A DNA stretch of 43,945 nucleotides from DATJPD01 sp035506575 (GCA_035506575.1 DATJPD010000173.1:1-43945); one strand, 5' to 3'; positions 16,037 through 24,466 are shown, numbered from the stretch's first letter. Notes: generated by a model not told the origin, from the letters alone. A program made the numbers and translations.

Positions 16037-16933
16037 TCAGTCCTGCTTCGCCTGCACGATGGAGCGGCGGATGCGGCGCGAGCGGGTGAACACGCGGTGC
16101 AGGGTCTTGCCGTCGCCGTTGCGGATCGCCTTCTGCAAAAGGGCGATATCCTCGTAGAGGCGCGCCATCATCTCGAGCACCGCCTCTTTGTTGGCGAGGA
16201 AGATGTCGCGCCACATCACCGGATCGGACGCGGCGACGCGCGTGAAGTCGCGGAAGCCGCTGGCGGCGAACTTGATCACCTCGGCCTTCAGGTGCGCTTC
16301 GAGCTCGGCCACCGTGTCGACGATCGTGTAGGCGATCAGGTGCGGCACGTGGCTGGTGATCGCCAGAACGCGGTCGTGGTGTGCGGCGTCCATCGTCTCG
16401 ACCCGCATGCCGCAGCGCCGCCACAGCTCGCGCACCTTGGCCACGGCGGACGCCGGCGTGCCGGGCGGCGGCGTCAGCACGCACCAGCGCCCCGCGAAGA
16501 GCTCGGCGAACCCCGACGCCGGGCCGGAGTTCTCGGTTCCGGCGATCGGGTGGCCGGGCACCAGGATCGCCGCGGGCCCGAGATGGGCGGTGAGGTCCCG
16601 CAGCGCCGCCTCTTTCACCGAGCCGACGTCTGTGACGATGGCGCCAGGTGCCAGGTGCCTCGCGATCGCCTTGGCGACCGCCGCATTGGCCGATTGCGGC
16701 ACCGCCAGCACCACGAGATCGGCCCCGGCCACGGCCTCGGCCGCACCCGACACCACGCGGTCGGCGAGCCTCAGCTTCTTGATGACCGCGCGGGCGGCGG
16801 CACTCGCATCGCACGCGACGATGCGACGCGCGAGCTTCTCCTTGCGCACGGCGCGCGCGAGCGAGGAGCCGATGAGGCCGAAGCCGATGATCGCGATCCG
16901 ATCGAACAGCGGCGGCACCTTGCCGCGCTTCAT
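16037..16933 (-). CDS. tyrC: Prephenate/arogenate dehydrogenase
   Basis: This 298-residue protein has an N-terminal NAD(P)-binding Rossmann fold ('IAIIGFGLIGSSLARAV') and the dehydrogenase motif 'GHPIAGTENSGPASGF', whose His is catalytic. 'ITSHVPHLIAYTIVD' is the second conserved active-site segment. It oxidatively decarboxylates prephenate or arogenate in tyrosine synthesis; cofactor and substrate choice are not decided here. The ATG at 16933 overlaps the hisC TGA as ATGA (16930-16933), so translation is probably coupled. The order chorismate mutase-hisC-tyrC gives a compact aromatic branch operon. Confidence 0.93.
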   Translation of the reverse strand: MKRGKVPPLFDRIAIIGFGLIGSSLARAVRKEKLARRIVACDASAAARAVIKKLRLADRVVSGAAEAVAGADLVVLAVPQSANAAVAKAIARHLAPGAIVTDVGSVKEAALRDLTAHLGPAAILVPGHPIAGTENSGPASGFAELFAGRWCVLTPPPGTPASAVAKVRELWRRCGMRVETMDAAHHDRVLAITSHVPHLIAYTIVDTVAELEAHLKAEVIKFAASGFRDFTRVAASDPVMWRDIFLANKEAVLEMMARLYEDIALLQKAIRNGDGKTLHRVFTRSRRIRRSIVQAKQD

Positions 16934-18075
16934 TTCAGGAAATCCTCGAGTGCCGCGACCACGGCGCGCATCTCCGGCTCGGTGCCGATGGTGATGCGCA
17001 GGTGGTTGGGCAGCCCGTAATTGCCGACGGCGCGCGGGATGATGCCGCGCGAGTTCAGGAACGCGTTCGCCGCCGCCGCCGTCTTGGGACCGGTCGCCGG
17101 GAACCCGATGAGCACGAAATTGGCGACGCTGTCGACAACGTCGAGCCCCAGACGCCGCAGCTCGTTGGTGAGCCAGGGCAGCCAGATATCGTTGTGCGCG
17201 CGGCTTTTGTCCTGGTGCGCGAGATCCTCCAGGGCGGCGATCCCGGCCGCCTGTGCAGGCCCCGCGATGTTGAACACGCCGCGGATGCGGTGCAGCACGT
17301 CGATGATCGAAGGCGGGCAATAGGCCCACCCGATACGCATGCCGCCCATGGCGAACATCTTCGAGAAGGTGCGCAGCATCACCACATCGTCGCGCGCGTC
17401 GACGAGTTCGGCGCCGGCCGAGTAATCGTTGCGCGTCACGTATTCGGAATACGCTGCGTCGATCACCAGCAGGCATCCCGCGGGCAAGCCCTCGCGCAGG
17501 CGCTTGATCTCCTCGGTGGTGAGATAGGTGCCGGTCGGGTTGTTGGGATTGGCGATGAAACACAGCTTCGTGCGCGCGTTCGCATGCGCGAGCAGCGCCT
17601 CGACGTCGGCGCGGTAGCCCGTCGCGGGCGCGGCCACCGGCGTGGCGCCGCTCGCCAGCGCGTCGATGCGGTACGTCCGCTCGGGTGCGGCGACAGGTGC
17701 CGCCCCGGCCGAGAGGGCGGCGATCGGGTACATGACGAAGCCGTACTGGCTGTACAGCACCTCATCGCCCGGGCCGGAATAGGCGCGGCACAGGAGTGCG
17801 ATCAGCTCGTCCGAACCGGTGCCGCAGACGATGCGCTCGGGATCGAGCCCGAAGCGCTTGCCGATCGCAGCCCGGAGCTCGCTCGAGCCGCCGTCCGGAT
17901 AGCGGTGCATGGTCTCGATCGCGGCGCGTGCGGCCGCGATGGCGCGCGGGCTCGGGCCGAGCGCGCTTTCGTTCGACGACAGTTTGATCGTCTGCGCGTG
18001 GCCGGCGAGCTTGGATTTTCCGCCGACATACGGCTCGATCTTCAGGATGCTGGGATGGGCGCGCGGCGCTGTCAT
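16930..18075 (-). CDS. hisC: HisC-type aminotransferase (histidinol-phosphate/aromatic)
   Basis: This 381-residue class I/II PLP enzyme has 'KLSSNESALGPSP' at the N-terminus, 'FIANPNNPTGTYLT', and the PLP lysine in 'LRTFSKMFAMGGMRIGW'. In this operon it probably transaminates prephenate, 4-hydroxyphenylpyruvate or phenylpyruvate, and perhaps histidinol phosphate too. An odd feature is a 19-residue tandem duplication, residues 124-142 and 143-161, both of form 'GAxPVAAPxxxYRxD'. It makes the protein about 20 residues longer than usual. The start overlaps the chorismate mutase stop as ATGA (18072-18075), and the stop overlaps the tyrC start. Confidence 0.92.
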   Translation of the reverse strand: MTAPRAHPSILKIEPYVGGKSKLAGHAQTIKLSSNESALGPSPRAIAAARAAIETMHRYPDGGSSELRAAIGKRFGLDPERIVCGTGSDELIALLCRAYSGPGDEVLYSQYGFVMYPIAALSAGAAPVAAPERTYRIDALASGATPVAAPATGYRADVEALLAHANARTKLCFIANPNNPTGTYLTTEEIKRLREGLPAGCLLVIDAAYSEYVTRNDYSAGAELVDARDDVVMLRTFSKMFAMGGMRIGWAYCPPSIIDVLHRIRGVFNIAGPAQAAGIAALEDLAHQDKSRAHNDIWLPWLTNELRRLGLDVVDSVANFVLIGFPATGPKTAAAANAFLNSRGIIPRAVGNYGLPNHLRITIGTEPEMRAVVAALEDFLK

Positions 18076-18899
18076 CGTTTGGCCTTCGCAGAACTTGCTT
18101 TCGAAGGAGGAGATAGCACGATCGGCCGGGCGTAGCCGCCGAGGAACTCGACGGTCGCCGTGTAGCCCACCGCGGCCCGCAGCTCGGCATAAGAGGCCGT
18201 GGTCTCGATGAGGCTGAGCGGCGCGCCGGCGCGGCGCGCGGTCGCGAGCACGCGGGCCGACGGCAGCTTCGGGCGGCGGGCGCTCTTCCCCATGCCCTTG
18301 CCCCACGCGACCGCGACATAGAGGGCATCGTCGCTCGACGGCTCGAAATCCTGACGGCCGATCACCACCGCCTCCGGCGCCTTGCCGGGCACGGTGCGGA
18401 TGAACGGCAGGCCGGCCAGGATGCGGACATCCGGCGGCCGGCGGTGCCACCAGCCGGACAGCGGCAGCACGCCCAGCTGTGCCCTGCCTTTGGCCACCGC
18501 GGCGAGCACGGCGGCCGCGGACGCGACAGGGCGCAGTGCTGCCCCGCCGAAATGATCGCGCGCGAGATCGGCACCCGCGTTCGCGACCGCCACGGTCAGG
18601 GGCCCTTGCTGGCGCGTGGACGCCACCATGATGTCGCGCCACAGCCGCACAACCAGCTCGACCGGCAGGGGCTTGCGGTTGCGCGCGACAAGGCGGCGCA
18701 GGATCTCGGCCTCGCGGCCGGCGCGGAACAGCGGGGCGGCGGCCCCCCCTTCCCTCGCCTTGGCGCCGGCGACCTCCGCCACCACCTCGGCACGCTGCAT
18801 CAGCAGGTCGTGGAGCTGGTCGTCGATCGAATCGATCTCGCGGCGGAGAGCGGCGAGCGACCGCGCAGCGGGGGCGATGGCGGATGGGATGGCAGCCAT
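18072..18899 (-). CDS. Chorismate mutase (AroQ) fused to a prephenate-dehydratase-like domain
   Basis: This 275-residue protein has an AroQ domain in about residues 15-100: 'LRREIDSIDDQLHDLLMQRAEV' is given here only as the helix-1 landmark, with catalytic-type Arg and Lys in 'LRREID' and 'VAGAKARE'. Residues ~110-265 resemble the periplasmic-binding-protein-like fold of prephenate dehydratase ('LTVAVANAGADLARDHFGG', 'AQLGVLPLSG'). However, they lack the GxxGTFS and TRF motifs of an active dehydratase. Thus it converts chorismate to prephenate, and the C-terminal part may be regulatory. It leads the operon with hisC and tyrC. The ATG at 18899 is chosen; a TTG at 18965 is an alternative. Confidence 0.85.
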   Translation of the reverse strand: MAAIPSAIAPAARSLAALRREIDSIDDQLHDLLMQRAEVVAEVAGAKAREGGAAAPLFRAGREAEILRRLVARNRKPLPVELVVRLWRDIMVASTRQQGPLTVAVANAGADLARDHFGGAALRPVASAAAVLAAVAKGRAQLGVLPLSGWWHRRPPDVRILAGLPFIRTVPGKAPEAVVIGRQDFEPSSDDALYVAVAWGKGMGKSARRPKLPSARVLATARRAGAPLSLIETTASYAELRAAVGYTATVEFLGGYARPIVLSPPSKASSAKAKR

Positions 18900-19007
18900 G
18901 GGCGATCCAACTGGAACCAGCGGGAATGGGCCTGTAGGAATAGCGGGGAAACCCAGTAAAATCAAAGGTTCCGCAGAGCCCTCCGGGGCGTGCGGGCCTC
19001 CGTCCCA

Positions 19008-19034
19008 CCGGGGCGCTCAGGCTTGCAACCCCGG
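19008..19034. repeat. Inverted repeat in the metX leader
   Basis: CCGGGG (19008-19013) and CCCCGG (19029-19034) enclose a 15-base loop containing 'GGCTTGCAA', the core seen at 4782 and 8188. It ends 35 bases before the metX ATG, in the gap divergent to chorismate mutase. It may be another REP-type palindrome or a leader structure. I looked for SAM-II riboswitch hallmarks and did not find them. Confidence 0.5.
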
Positions 19035-19069
19035 ACCCGCTGATGCATGGTGCGGCACCCTTAAGGATT

Positions 19070-20284
19070 ATGAGCAACCTCAAATCAGCCCTGCCCGCGG
19101 GCATGCCCGCGTCGGTGACAGCCCCGGTGGCGCCCGTGGCGCCGCAGATCCTGCTGCCCGGCCACCGGCTCGATTTTTCGGCCAGCGCCAGTCTGCAGCT
19201 CGACTGCGGCGTGTCTCTCGCGCCGTTCACGGTGGCCTACCAGACCTATGGCGAGCTGAACGCCGACAAGTCAAACGCGATTCTCGTCTGCCACGCGCTC
19301 ACCGGCGATCAGTTCGTCGCCGAGACCCATCCGGTCACCGGAAAGCCGGGCTGGTGGGAGCACATGGTCGGGCCGGGCCTGACCCTGGACACGGACCGCT
19401 ACTGCGTGATCTGCGTCAACGTTCTGGGCGGCTGCATGGGCTCGACGGGCCCTGCGGACATCAACCCCGCGACCGGCGAGCCGTGGGGGCTGTCCTTTCC
19501 GGTGATCACCATCGGCGACATGGTGCGGGCCCAGCTGCGCGTCATCGATCATCTCGGCATCGAGAGCCTATTCTGCGTCATCGGCGGATCGATGGGCGGC
19601 ATGCAGGTCCTGCAATGGGCCGCCGCTTACCCGGAGCGCGTATTCTCGGCGGTGCCGATCGCCTGCGCCACGCGCCATTCGGCGCAGAACATCGCGTTTC
19701 ACGAGGTCGGCCGGCAGGCGATCATGGCCGATCCCGAATGGTGCAACGGCGAATACCAGCGTGCGGGCAGGAAGCCGGTGCGCGGGCTCGCGGTCGCGCG
19801 CATGGCAGCACACATCACCTATCTCTCCGAGCCGGCGCTGCACCGGAAGTTCGGCCGCCAGCTGCAGGACCGCGAGCAGGTGAGCTACGGCTTCGACGCC
19901 GATTTCCAGGTGGAGAGCTATCTGCGCCACCAGGGCTCGACCTTCGTCGACCGCTTCGACGCCAACTCCTATCTCTACATCACGCGCGCCATGGACTATT
20001 TCGACATGGCGGCCGAGCACGACGGTGCGGTGGTGAACGCGTTCCGCGGGACGAAGACGCGGTTCTGCCTGGTGTCGTTCACCAGCGACTGGCTGTTCCC
20101 GACCCCGGAGAGCCGCGCCATCGTGCACGCGCTGAACGCGGCGGCGGCGAACGTCAGCTTCGTCGAGATCAGCACCGACAAGGGGCACGACGCGTTCCTG
20201 CTCGACGAGCCGGAGTTCTTCGCCACGCTCTCGGGCTTCCTCAACGGCTGCGCCGAGCACCGGGGCTTGCGCACACCATTATGA
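19070..20284 (+). CDS. metX: Homoserine O-acetyltransferase (MetX)
   Basis: This 404-residue alpha/beta-hydrolase has the MetX nucleophile elbow 'IGGSMGGMQVLQWA'. The acid is in 'FTSDWLFPTPESR' and the His in 'GHDAFLLDEPEF', completing the triad. 'GGCMGSTGPADINP' and 'TYGELNADKSNAILV' are further MetX signatures. It acylates L-homoserine in methionine synthesis. Acetyl donor is the default, but succinyl-specific MetX-like enzymes exist, so the acyl group is not fixed. AAGGA lies just before the ATG at 19070; an upstream in-frame ATG is at 19043. The stop overlaps the metW start as ATGA. Confidence 0.94.
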   Translation: MSNLKSALPAGMPASVTAPVAPVAPQILLPGHRLDFSASASLQLDCGVSLAPFTVAYQTYGELNADKSNAILVCHALTGDQFVAETHPVTGKPGWWEHMVGPGLTLDTDRYCVICVNVLGGCMGSTGPADINPATGEPWGLSFPVITIGDMVRAQLRVIDHLGIESLFCVIGGSMGGMQVLQWAAAYPERVFSAVPIACATRHSAQNIAFHEVGRQAIMADPEWCNGEYQRAGRKPVRGLAVARMAAHITYLSEPALHRKFGRQLQDREQVSYGFDADFQVESYLRHQGSTFVDRFDANSYLYITRAMDYFDMAAEHDGAVVNAFRGTKTRFCLVSFTSDWLFPTPESRAIVHALNAAAANVSFVEISTDKGHDAFLLDEPEFFATLSGFLNGCAEHRGLRTPL

Positions 20285-20928
20285 ACGTCGCCGCCATCAC
20301 CCCACCGGTGCGCTCGCGCGCCAACATCCGCGTCGACCTGCAGGTCATCGCGGACATGGTGACGAGCGGCGCGCGCGTGCTGGACGTGGGCTGCGGCGAC
20401 GGCGCCCTCCTCGACTGGCTGGTGCACAACAAGGACGTCGACGGCCGCGGCATCGAGTGGAGCCAGGCCGGCGTGAACGCCTGCGTGCGCCAGGGCCTGT
20501 CGGTCATCCAGGGCGACGCCGAGACCGACCTGCATGACTATCCGTCGGATGCGTTCGACTACGTCATCCTGTCGCAGACCCTGCAGGCGACGTTCGACCC
20601 GAAGACGGTGCTGGGCGAGGTGGTGCGCATCGGCCGGCGCGCCATCGTCTCGTTTCCCAATTTCGGGGTGTGGCATATCCGCCTGTCGCTGCTGACGCGC
20701 GGCAAGATGCCGGTCACCGACTCGCTCGACAGCGCCTGGTACGAAACGCCCAACATCCATTTGTGCACGATCGCCGACTTCGTCGAGCTGTGCGAGGATC
20801 TCGGCATCGTCATCGAGCGCAGCCTGGTGCTCGACCGCTGGGGCCGCCCGCGCTATCTCAAGGCAACCGGCTTCCTCGCCAACCTGTTTGGCGAGCAAGG
20901 CCTGTTCGTGGTCAGCAAGCGGCGGTAA
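20281..20928 (+). CDS. metW: Methionine biosynthesis protein MetW
   Basis: This 215-residue protein has a SAM-methyltransferase-like fold with motif I 'VLDVGCGDGALLDWL'. MetW hallmarks are 'QGDAETDLHDYPSDAFDYV', 'SQTLQA' and 'FPNFGVWHIRLSLLTRG'. MetW acts with MetX in methionine synthesis and helps activate it, with no methyl acceptor known. Its ATG lies inside the metX stop (ATGA, 20281-20284). A long open frame runs from 18616 into this gene, but only this part is coding. It ends 11 bases from the convergent methyltransferase gene. Confidence 0.93.
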   Translation: MNVAAITPPVRSRANIRVDLQVIADMVTSGARVLDVGCGDGALLDWLVHNKDVDGRGIEWSQAGVNACVRQGLSVIQGDAETDLHDYPSDAFDYVILSQTLQATFDPKTVLGEVVRIGRRAIVSFPNFGVWHIRLSLLTRGKMPVTDSLDSAWYETPNIHLCTIADFVELCEDLGIVIERSLVLDRWGRPRYLKATGFLANLFGEQGLFVVSKRR

Positions 20929-20939
20929 GCCGCCTCGCC

Positions 20940-21677
20940 TCACCCGCCCGCCGGATGCCCGAGGACGTGCTGCGCCGCCCGGCGGCGCAGCTCGGCCTTG
21001 TCGGGCACGCGCACGGCGGTGGGCGCGTAGAGCTGCTTGCTCGCCTCGATCATGACCACGCCGCCGACGCGGCTGAACCAGCGTTCGCCGATGCGGTCCC
21101 ACGCCCCTGCAGAGGACAGCCACAGCCGCGAGGCGAAGGGCGGGATGAACAGCGCCCAGCGCGTGGCGAGCGGGGTGAAGAGGTTGTCGCGCAACAGGCG
21201 CGACAGCTGGCCGGCGCTGTAGGGCTGGCCGAGGCCGAACGGCGTGCGCTCGAAGCGCGCCCACAGGCCGCGGCGGTTGGGCACCACGATGATGAGGCGG
21301 CCGCCCCCAGCCATGACGCGCCAGATCTCGCGCAGCATAGGGCGCAGCGCCTCGCTGTGCTCGAGCGCGTGCACCAGCAGCACGCGGTCAATGGACACAT
21401 CGGGCAGCGGCAGCTCGTTCTCGGCGGCAAGCGCCGCCATGTTGGGTCCTTCGGCCGGCCAGGCGAGGACGCCTTGTGGCGCCGGCATCATCGCCAGCAC
21501 CCGCTCGGCGTCGGGCAGGAACGGGCGCAGGAAGGGCGTGGCGTAGCCGATGCCGAGCAGCCGCTGGCCGTGGACGTCCGGCCACATCTCCTTGAGGCGG
21601 CGGCGGATCGCGCGCTGGGCCGTACGGCCGAGAGCGGTCGTGTAGAAATCGCGCAGATCGACGACGTCGGTCCACAT
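20940..21677 (-). CDS. Class I SAM-dependent methyltransferase
   Basis: This 245-residue protein has a Methyltransf_11-type core. A degenerate motif I reads 'LLGIGYATPFLRPFL', then 'LPLPDVSIDRVLLVHALEHSE' (shown as the family's motif II region) and 'GGRLIIVVPNRRGLWARFE'. Homologues in alphaproteobacteria commonly lie head-to-head with gloB. Here nhaP2 and an amidohydrolase gene lie between the two. The substrate is unknown. Motif I is weak (GIGYATPF rather than GxGxG), so catalysis should not be assumed. Confidence 0.8.
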   Translation of the reverse strand: MWTDVVDLRDFYTTALGRTAQRAIRRRLKEMWPDVHGQRLLGIGYATPFLRPFLPDAERVLAMMPAPQGVLAWPAEGPNMAALAAENELPLPDVSIDRVLLVHALEHSEALRPMLREIWRVMAGGGRLIIVVPNRRGLWARFERTPFGLGQPYSAGQLSRLLRDNLFTPLATRWALFIPPFASRLWLSSAGAWDRIGERWFSRVGGVVMIEASKQLYAPTAVRVPDKAELRRRAAQHVLGHPAGG

Positions 21678-21797
21678 GCCGGAGCGAATCCCGTTCGCCT
21701 GAGTTGCCGGAAATCGCCCGGGATTCCCGACGCTTGGGACCAGTCTACCACATGCTCCGCCATATCCGCGCGGGCACCTGCCGCGCTATGGTGAGCC

Positions 21798-23582
21798 ATG
21801 CAGTTCGGCAACGAGTTCATCCTGGTCGGTGCGGCGCTGGTGGCGCTCAGCATCCTCGCGGGCATGTTCTCCTCGCGCCTGGGTGCCCCGTTGCTGCTGG
21901 TCTTTCTCGGCCTCGGCATGCTGGCCGGCGAGGAGGGTCCCGGCGGCATCCAGTTCGACAATTTCGGGGCGGCGTATCTCGTCGGCAGCATGGCGCTGGC
22001 CCTCATCCTGTTCGATGGCGCGCTGCGCACGCCGCGTCAGGTGTTCCGCATCGGCCTGTGGCCGGCCCTCAGCCTCGCCACGGTCGGCGTGGTCGTGACC
22101 GCAGGCATTGCCGCGGTGGCGGCGGTCTATGCGCTGGGCATGACGCCGCTGCAGGGCTTCCTGGTCGGCGCCAGCGTGGCACCGACCGATGCGGCCGCGG
22201 TCTTCCTGCTGCTGCACTCCGGCGGCAACGAGATCGGCCGGCGGGTGAGCGCGACGCTCGAGGTCGAATCCGGCGCCAACGATCCGACCGGAATCTTCCT
22301 CACCATCGCCGGGGTCAATCTCCTCAGTCATCCGGACCACTCGCTGACCTGGGGATTCGCGCTCGAGTTCGTGCGCCAGATGGGCGGCGGTGCGGTGATC
22401 GGCGTGGTCGGCGGCTACGCGCTCCTCGCCCTCATCAACCGCGTCGAGATCGCCGCCGGCCTCTATCCGATCCTGGCCGCGGCCGGCGGCCTCCTCATCT
22501 TCGCCGGCGGGCAGAGTCTCGATGCCAGCGGCTTCCTTGCCATCTATCTCGCCGGGCTCATCCTCGGCAACCACCGGCACCGCGCGCACGCGTTGATCAG
22601 CCGGTTCCACGACGGCCTGGCGTGGCTGGCGCAGATCCTCATGTTCCTGATGCTGGGCCTCCTGGTGACGCCGCACGACCTGCTCGACAACCTCGCCGGC
22701 ACCGCGGCTCTCAGCCTCGTGCTCATCCTCGTGGCGCGGCCGGTCGCGGTCGCGGTCAGCCTCATCCCGTTCCGCTTCCGCTGGCGCGAGAAGGCGTTCA
22801 TCGCCTGGGTCGGCCTGCGCGGCGCCGTGCCGATCTTCCTCGCCACGGTGCCGGTGCTCGCCGGTCTGCCGCACGGCACCCAATATTTCGACATCGCGTT
22901 CTTCGTGGTGCTGTCCTCGCTCCTGATCCAGGGCTGGACCGTGGCGCCGGCCGCGCGCCTCCTCGGCCTGGTGCTGCCGCCGGCCCCCGAAGCGCCGGCA
23001 CGCCAGGAGATCGAGCTGCCGACCTCGGTCGACCGCGACGCGGCCGGCTGGCGCGTGGCGCCCGCGAGCCCCGCGCTGCTGCAGCCCTACGCGAAGCTGC
23101 CGCTGCCGCCGCGCACGCGCATCCTGGCGGTGATCCGCGACGGCGCCCTCGTCGACCGCACGCAGCTCGACCGCCTGCGCGTCGACGACTACGTGATCGC
23201 CCTCGTGCCGCCGGAGCAGATCATCGCACTGGACGCGCTGTTCTCCACCCCGCCACGGCGGCGCCAGCGCATCGCGGCCCCCGAGCTCGGCGAGTTCGTG
23301 CTCGAATCCTCGGTGCGCCTGGGCGAGGTGTGCAGCCTCTATGGCGTGCCGTTCGAGCCCGTCTATCACGACCGCACCCTGGCCGAATTCATGAACATGC
23401 GGCTGGGGCAGAACGTGGTCGTCGGCGACCGGGTCAAGATCGGCGACATCGAGCTCGTGGTGCGCGCCCTGCGCAAGGAGAAGATCTCGAAGGTCGGCCT
23501 CGAGATCGAGCCCGAGGCCGAGCGCCTGCCGATCCTCAGGTTATGGCGGCGCGTACTTGGCTTCCTGGGCGCGAGCGCCTAG
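21798..23582 (+). CDS. nhaP2: NhaP2/CvrA-type K+(Na+)/H+ antiporter
   Basis: This 594-residue protein has about twelve transmembrane helices in residues 1-400, with the CPA1 ion-site motif 'VAPTDAAAVF' and 'VESGANDPTGIF'. A cytoplasmic tail holds a TrkA-C-like segment ('LRVDDYVIALVPPEQI') and a CorC/HlyC-like domain near the C-terminus ('DRVKIGDIELVVRALRKEKI'). This three-part layout is typical of NhaP2/CvrA. It should expel K+ or Na+ in exchange for protons at the inner membrane, controlled by ligand binding to the tail. Its TAG overlaps the opposing amidohydrolase TAG by four bases. Confidence 0.92.
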   Translation: MQFGNEFILVGAALVALSILAGMFSSRLGAPLLLVFLGLGMLAGEEGPGGIQFDNFGAAYLVGSMALALILFDGALRTPRQVFRIGLWPALSLATVGVVVTAGIAAVAAVYALGMTPLQGFLVGASVAPTDAAAVFLLLHSGGNEIGRRVSATLEVESGANDPTGIFLTIAGVNLLSHPDHSLTWGFALEFVRQMGGGAVIGVVGGYALLALINRVEIAAGLYPILAAAGGLLIFAGGQSLDASGFLAIYLAGLILGNHRHRAHALISRFHDGLAWLAQILMFLMLGLLVTPHDLLDNLAGTAALSLVLILVARPVAVAVSLIPFRFRWREKAFIAWVGLRGAVPIFLATVPVLAGLPHGTQYFDIAFFVVLSSLLIQGWTVAPAARLLGLVLPPAPEAPARQEIELPTSVDRDAAGWRVAPASPALLQPYAKLPLPPRTRILAVIRDGALVDRTQLDRLRVDDYVIALVPPEQIIALDALFSTPPRRRQRIAAPELGEFVLESSVRLGEVCSLYGVPFEPVYHDRTLAEFMNMRLGQNVVVGDRVKIGDIELVVRALRKEKISKVGLEIEPEAERLPILRLWRRVLGFLGASA

Positions 23583-24466
23583 AGCCTGTACAGGCGCGCC
23601 GCCGCGTCGTGCAGCACGGCCCGGCGCTCCGCGGCCGACAGCGCCGCCAGGCAGTCCTGCATGACCGCGATGATCCGGCCGTAGCTCGTCCACAAGCTTT
23701 CGATCGGGAAATTGCTGCCGAAGAGGCAGCGCTGCGCGCCGAACAGCGACAACGTCTCCTCGATCACCGGCCGCCACAAGGCGGTCGAACACTCGTGCAC
23801 GAACGTGCCGAGGCCCGAGAGCTTCACCGCCACGTTGGGGTACGCCGCAAGCCCGCGCATGCCGGCGCGCCACTCGGCCCAGCCTTGACTGCTGCGGTCG
23901 ACCAGCATGCCGGCGTGCAAGAGAACGAACTGCAGCCGTGGAAATTGGGCGGCCAGCCGTGCCGCATCCGCCATCTGGCCCGGGAACACCTGCAGCTCGA
24001 ACAGCAGGTTGCGCGCTTCGACCTCCCGCAGGCCGTGGCGGAACGCCGCATCGTGCATCAGGTCGGGGCGGCTCGCGAAGCGGTAGAGCGGGGTCTCGTG
24101 CCAGTGCAGCTGCTGGCGGATCGCGCGCAGATTGGGATAGGCGAGCTCGCGGTCGAGCACCGCCGCGACATCGGGCGCCATGAGGTCCGCATAGCCGGTG
24201 ATCGCGTGCGGAAAGCCCTGCGCGTCGCCCACCGACTGCACCCACGCGACCTCCTCGACCTCCTGGCCCGGCGCCACGTTGATCTGCACGTAGACGGACT
24301 TCACCACGCCGTGCGCGGTCACCTCGCGCTTGAACTCGTCGACCGTGTAGTCGCGCCGCAACGCCGTGTAATCGCCGAAGATGCGCGCCACCGGCGGGCC
24401 CGCGAGCCACGGCGTGTGCGCGAGCCGCCAGATGTGGTGGTGCGCGTCGATGATGGGCTCGGTCAT
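23579..24466 (-). CDS. Amidohydrolase 2 family metal-dependent hydrolase
   Basis: This 295-residue TIM-barrel protein starts 'IIDAHHHIWRLAHTPWL', the HxH motif of the amidohydrolase-2 (L-fuconolactonase/dicarboxylate lactonase-like) family. Conserved His segments 'LHWHETPLYRFAS' and 'FVLLHAGM' and the late 'LFGSNFPIESLW' complete the site. 'SNFP' replaces the usual 'SDFP', so the classical barrel-strand-8 aspartate is Asn here; activity may differ. It likely opens a lactone or acts on a related small ester; the substrate is unknown. It is divergent from gloB and convergent with nhaP2. Confidence 0.85.
   Translation of the reverse strand: MTEPIIDAHHHIWRLAHTPWLAGPPVARIFGDYTALRRDYTVDEFKREVTAHGVVKSVYVQINVAPGQEVEEVAWVQSVGDAQGFPHAITGYADLMAPDVAAVLDRELAYPNLRAIRQQLHWHETPLYRFASRPDLMHDAAFRHGLREVEARNLLFELQVFPGQMADAARLAAQFPRLQFVLLHAGMLVDRSSQGWAEWRAGMRGLAAYPNVAVKLSGLGTFVHECSTALWRPVIEETLSLFGAQRCLFGSNFPIESLWTSYGRIIAVMQDCLAALSAAERRAVLHDAAARLYRL

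Noticed and set aside
18900..19069. SAM-II riboswitch upstream of metX
   Set aside because: SAM-II elements are common ahead of metX/metA in alphaproteobacteria, and CCGGGG...GGCTTGCAACCCCGG looks superficially like P1. The conserved UGAUUU loop, UUAAA and GCUAAA segments are missing, so I do not call it. A covariance-model search would settle it.
18076..19230. Fusion of HisC with an upstream domain in one long frame
   Set aside because: The frame is open past the hisC ATG but is out-of-frame translation of the chorismate mutase gene. The ATGA overlap and the HisC N-terminal motif fix the start at 18075.
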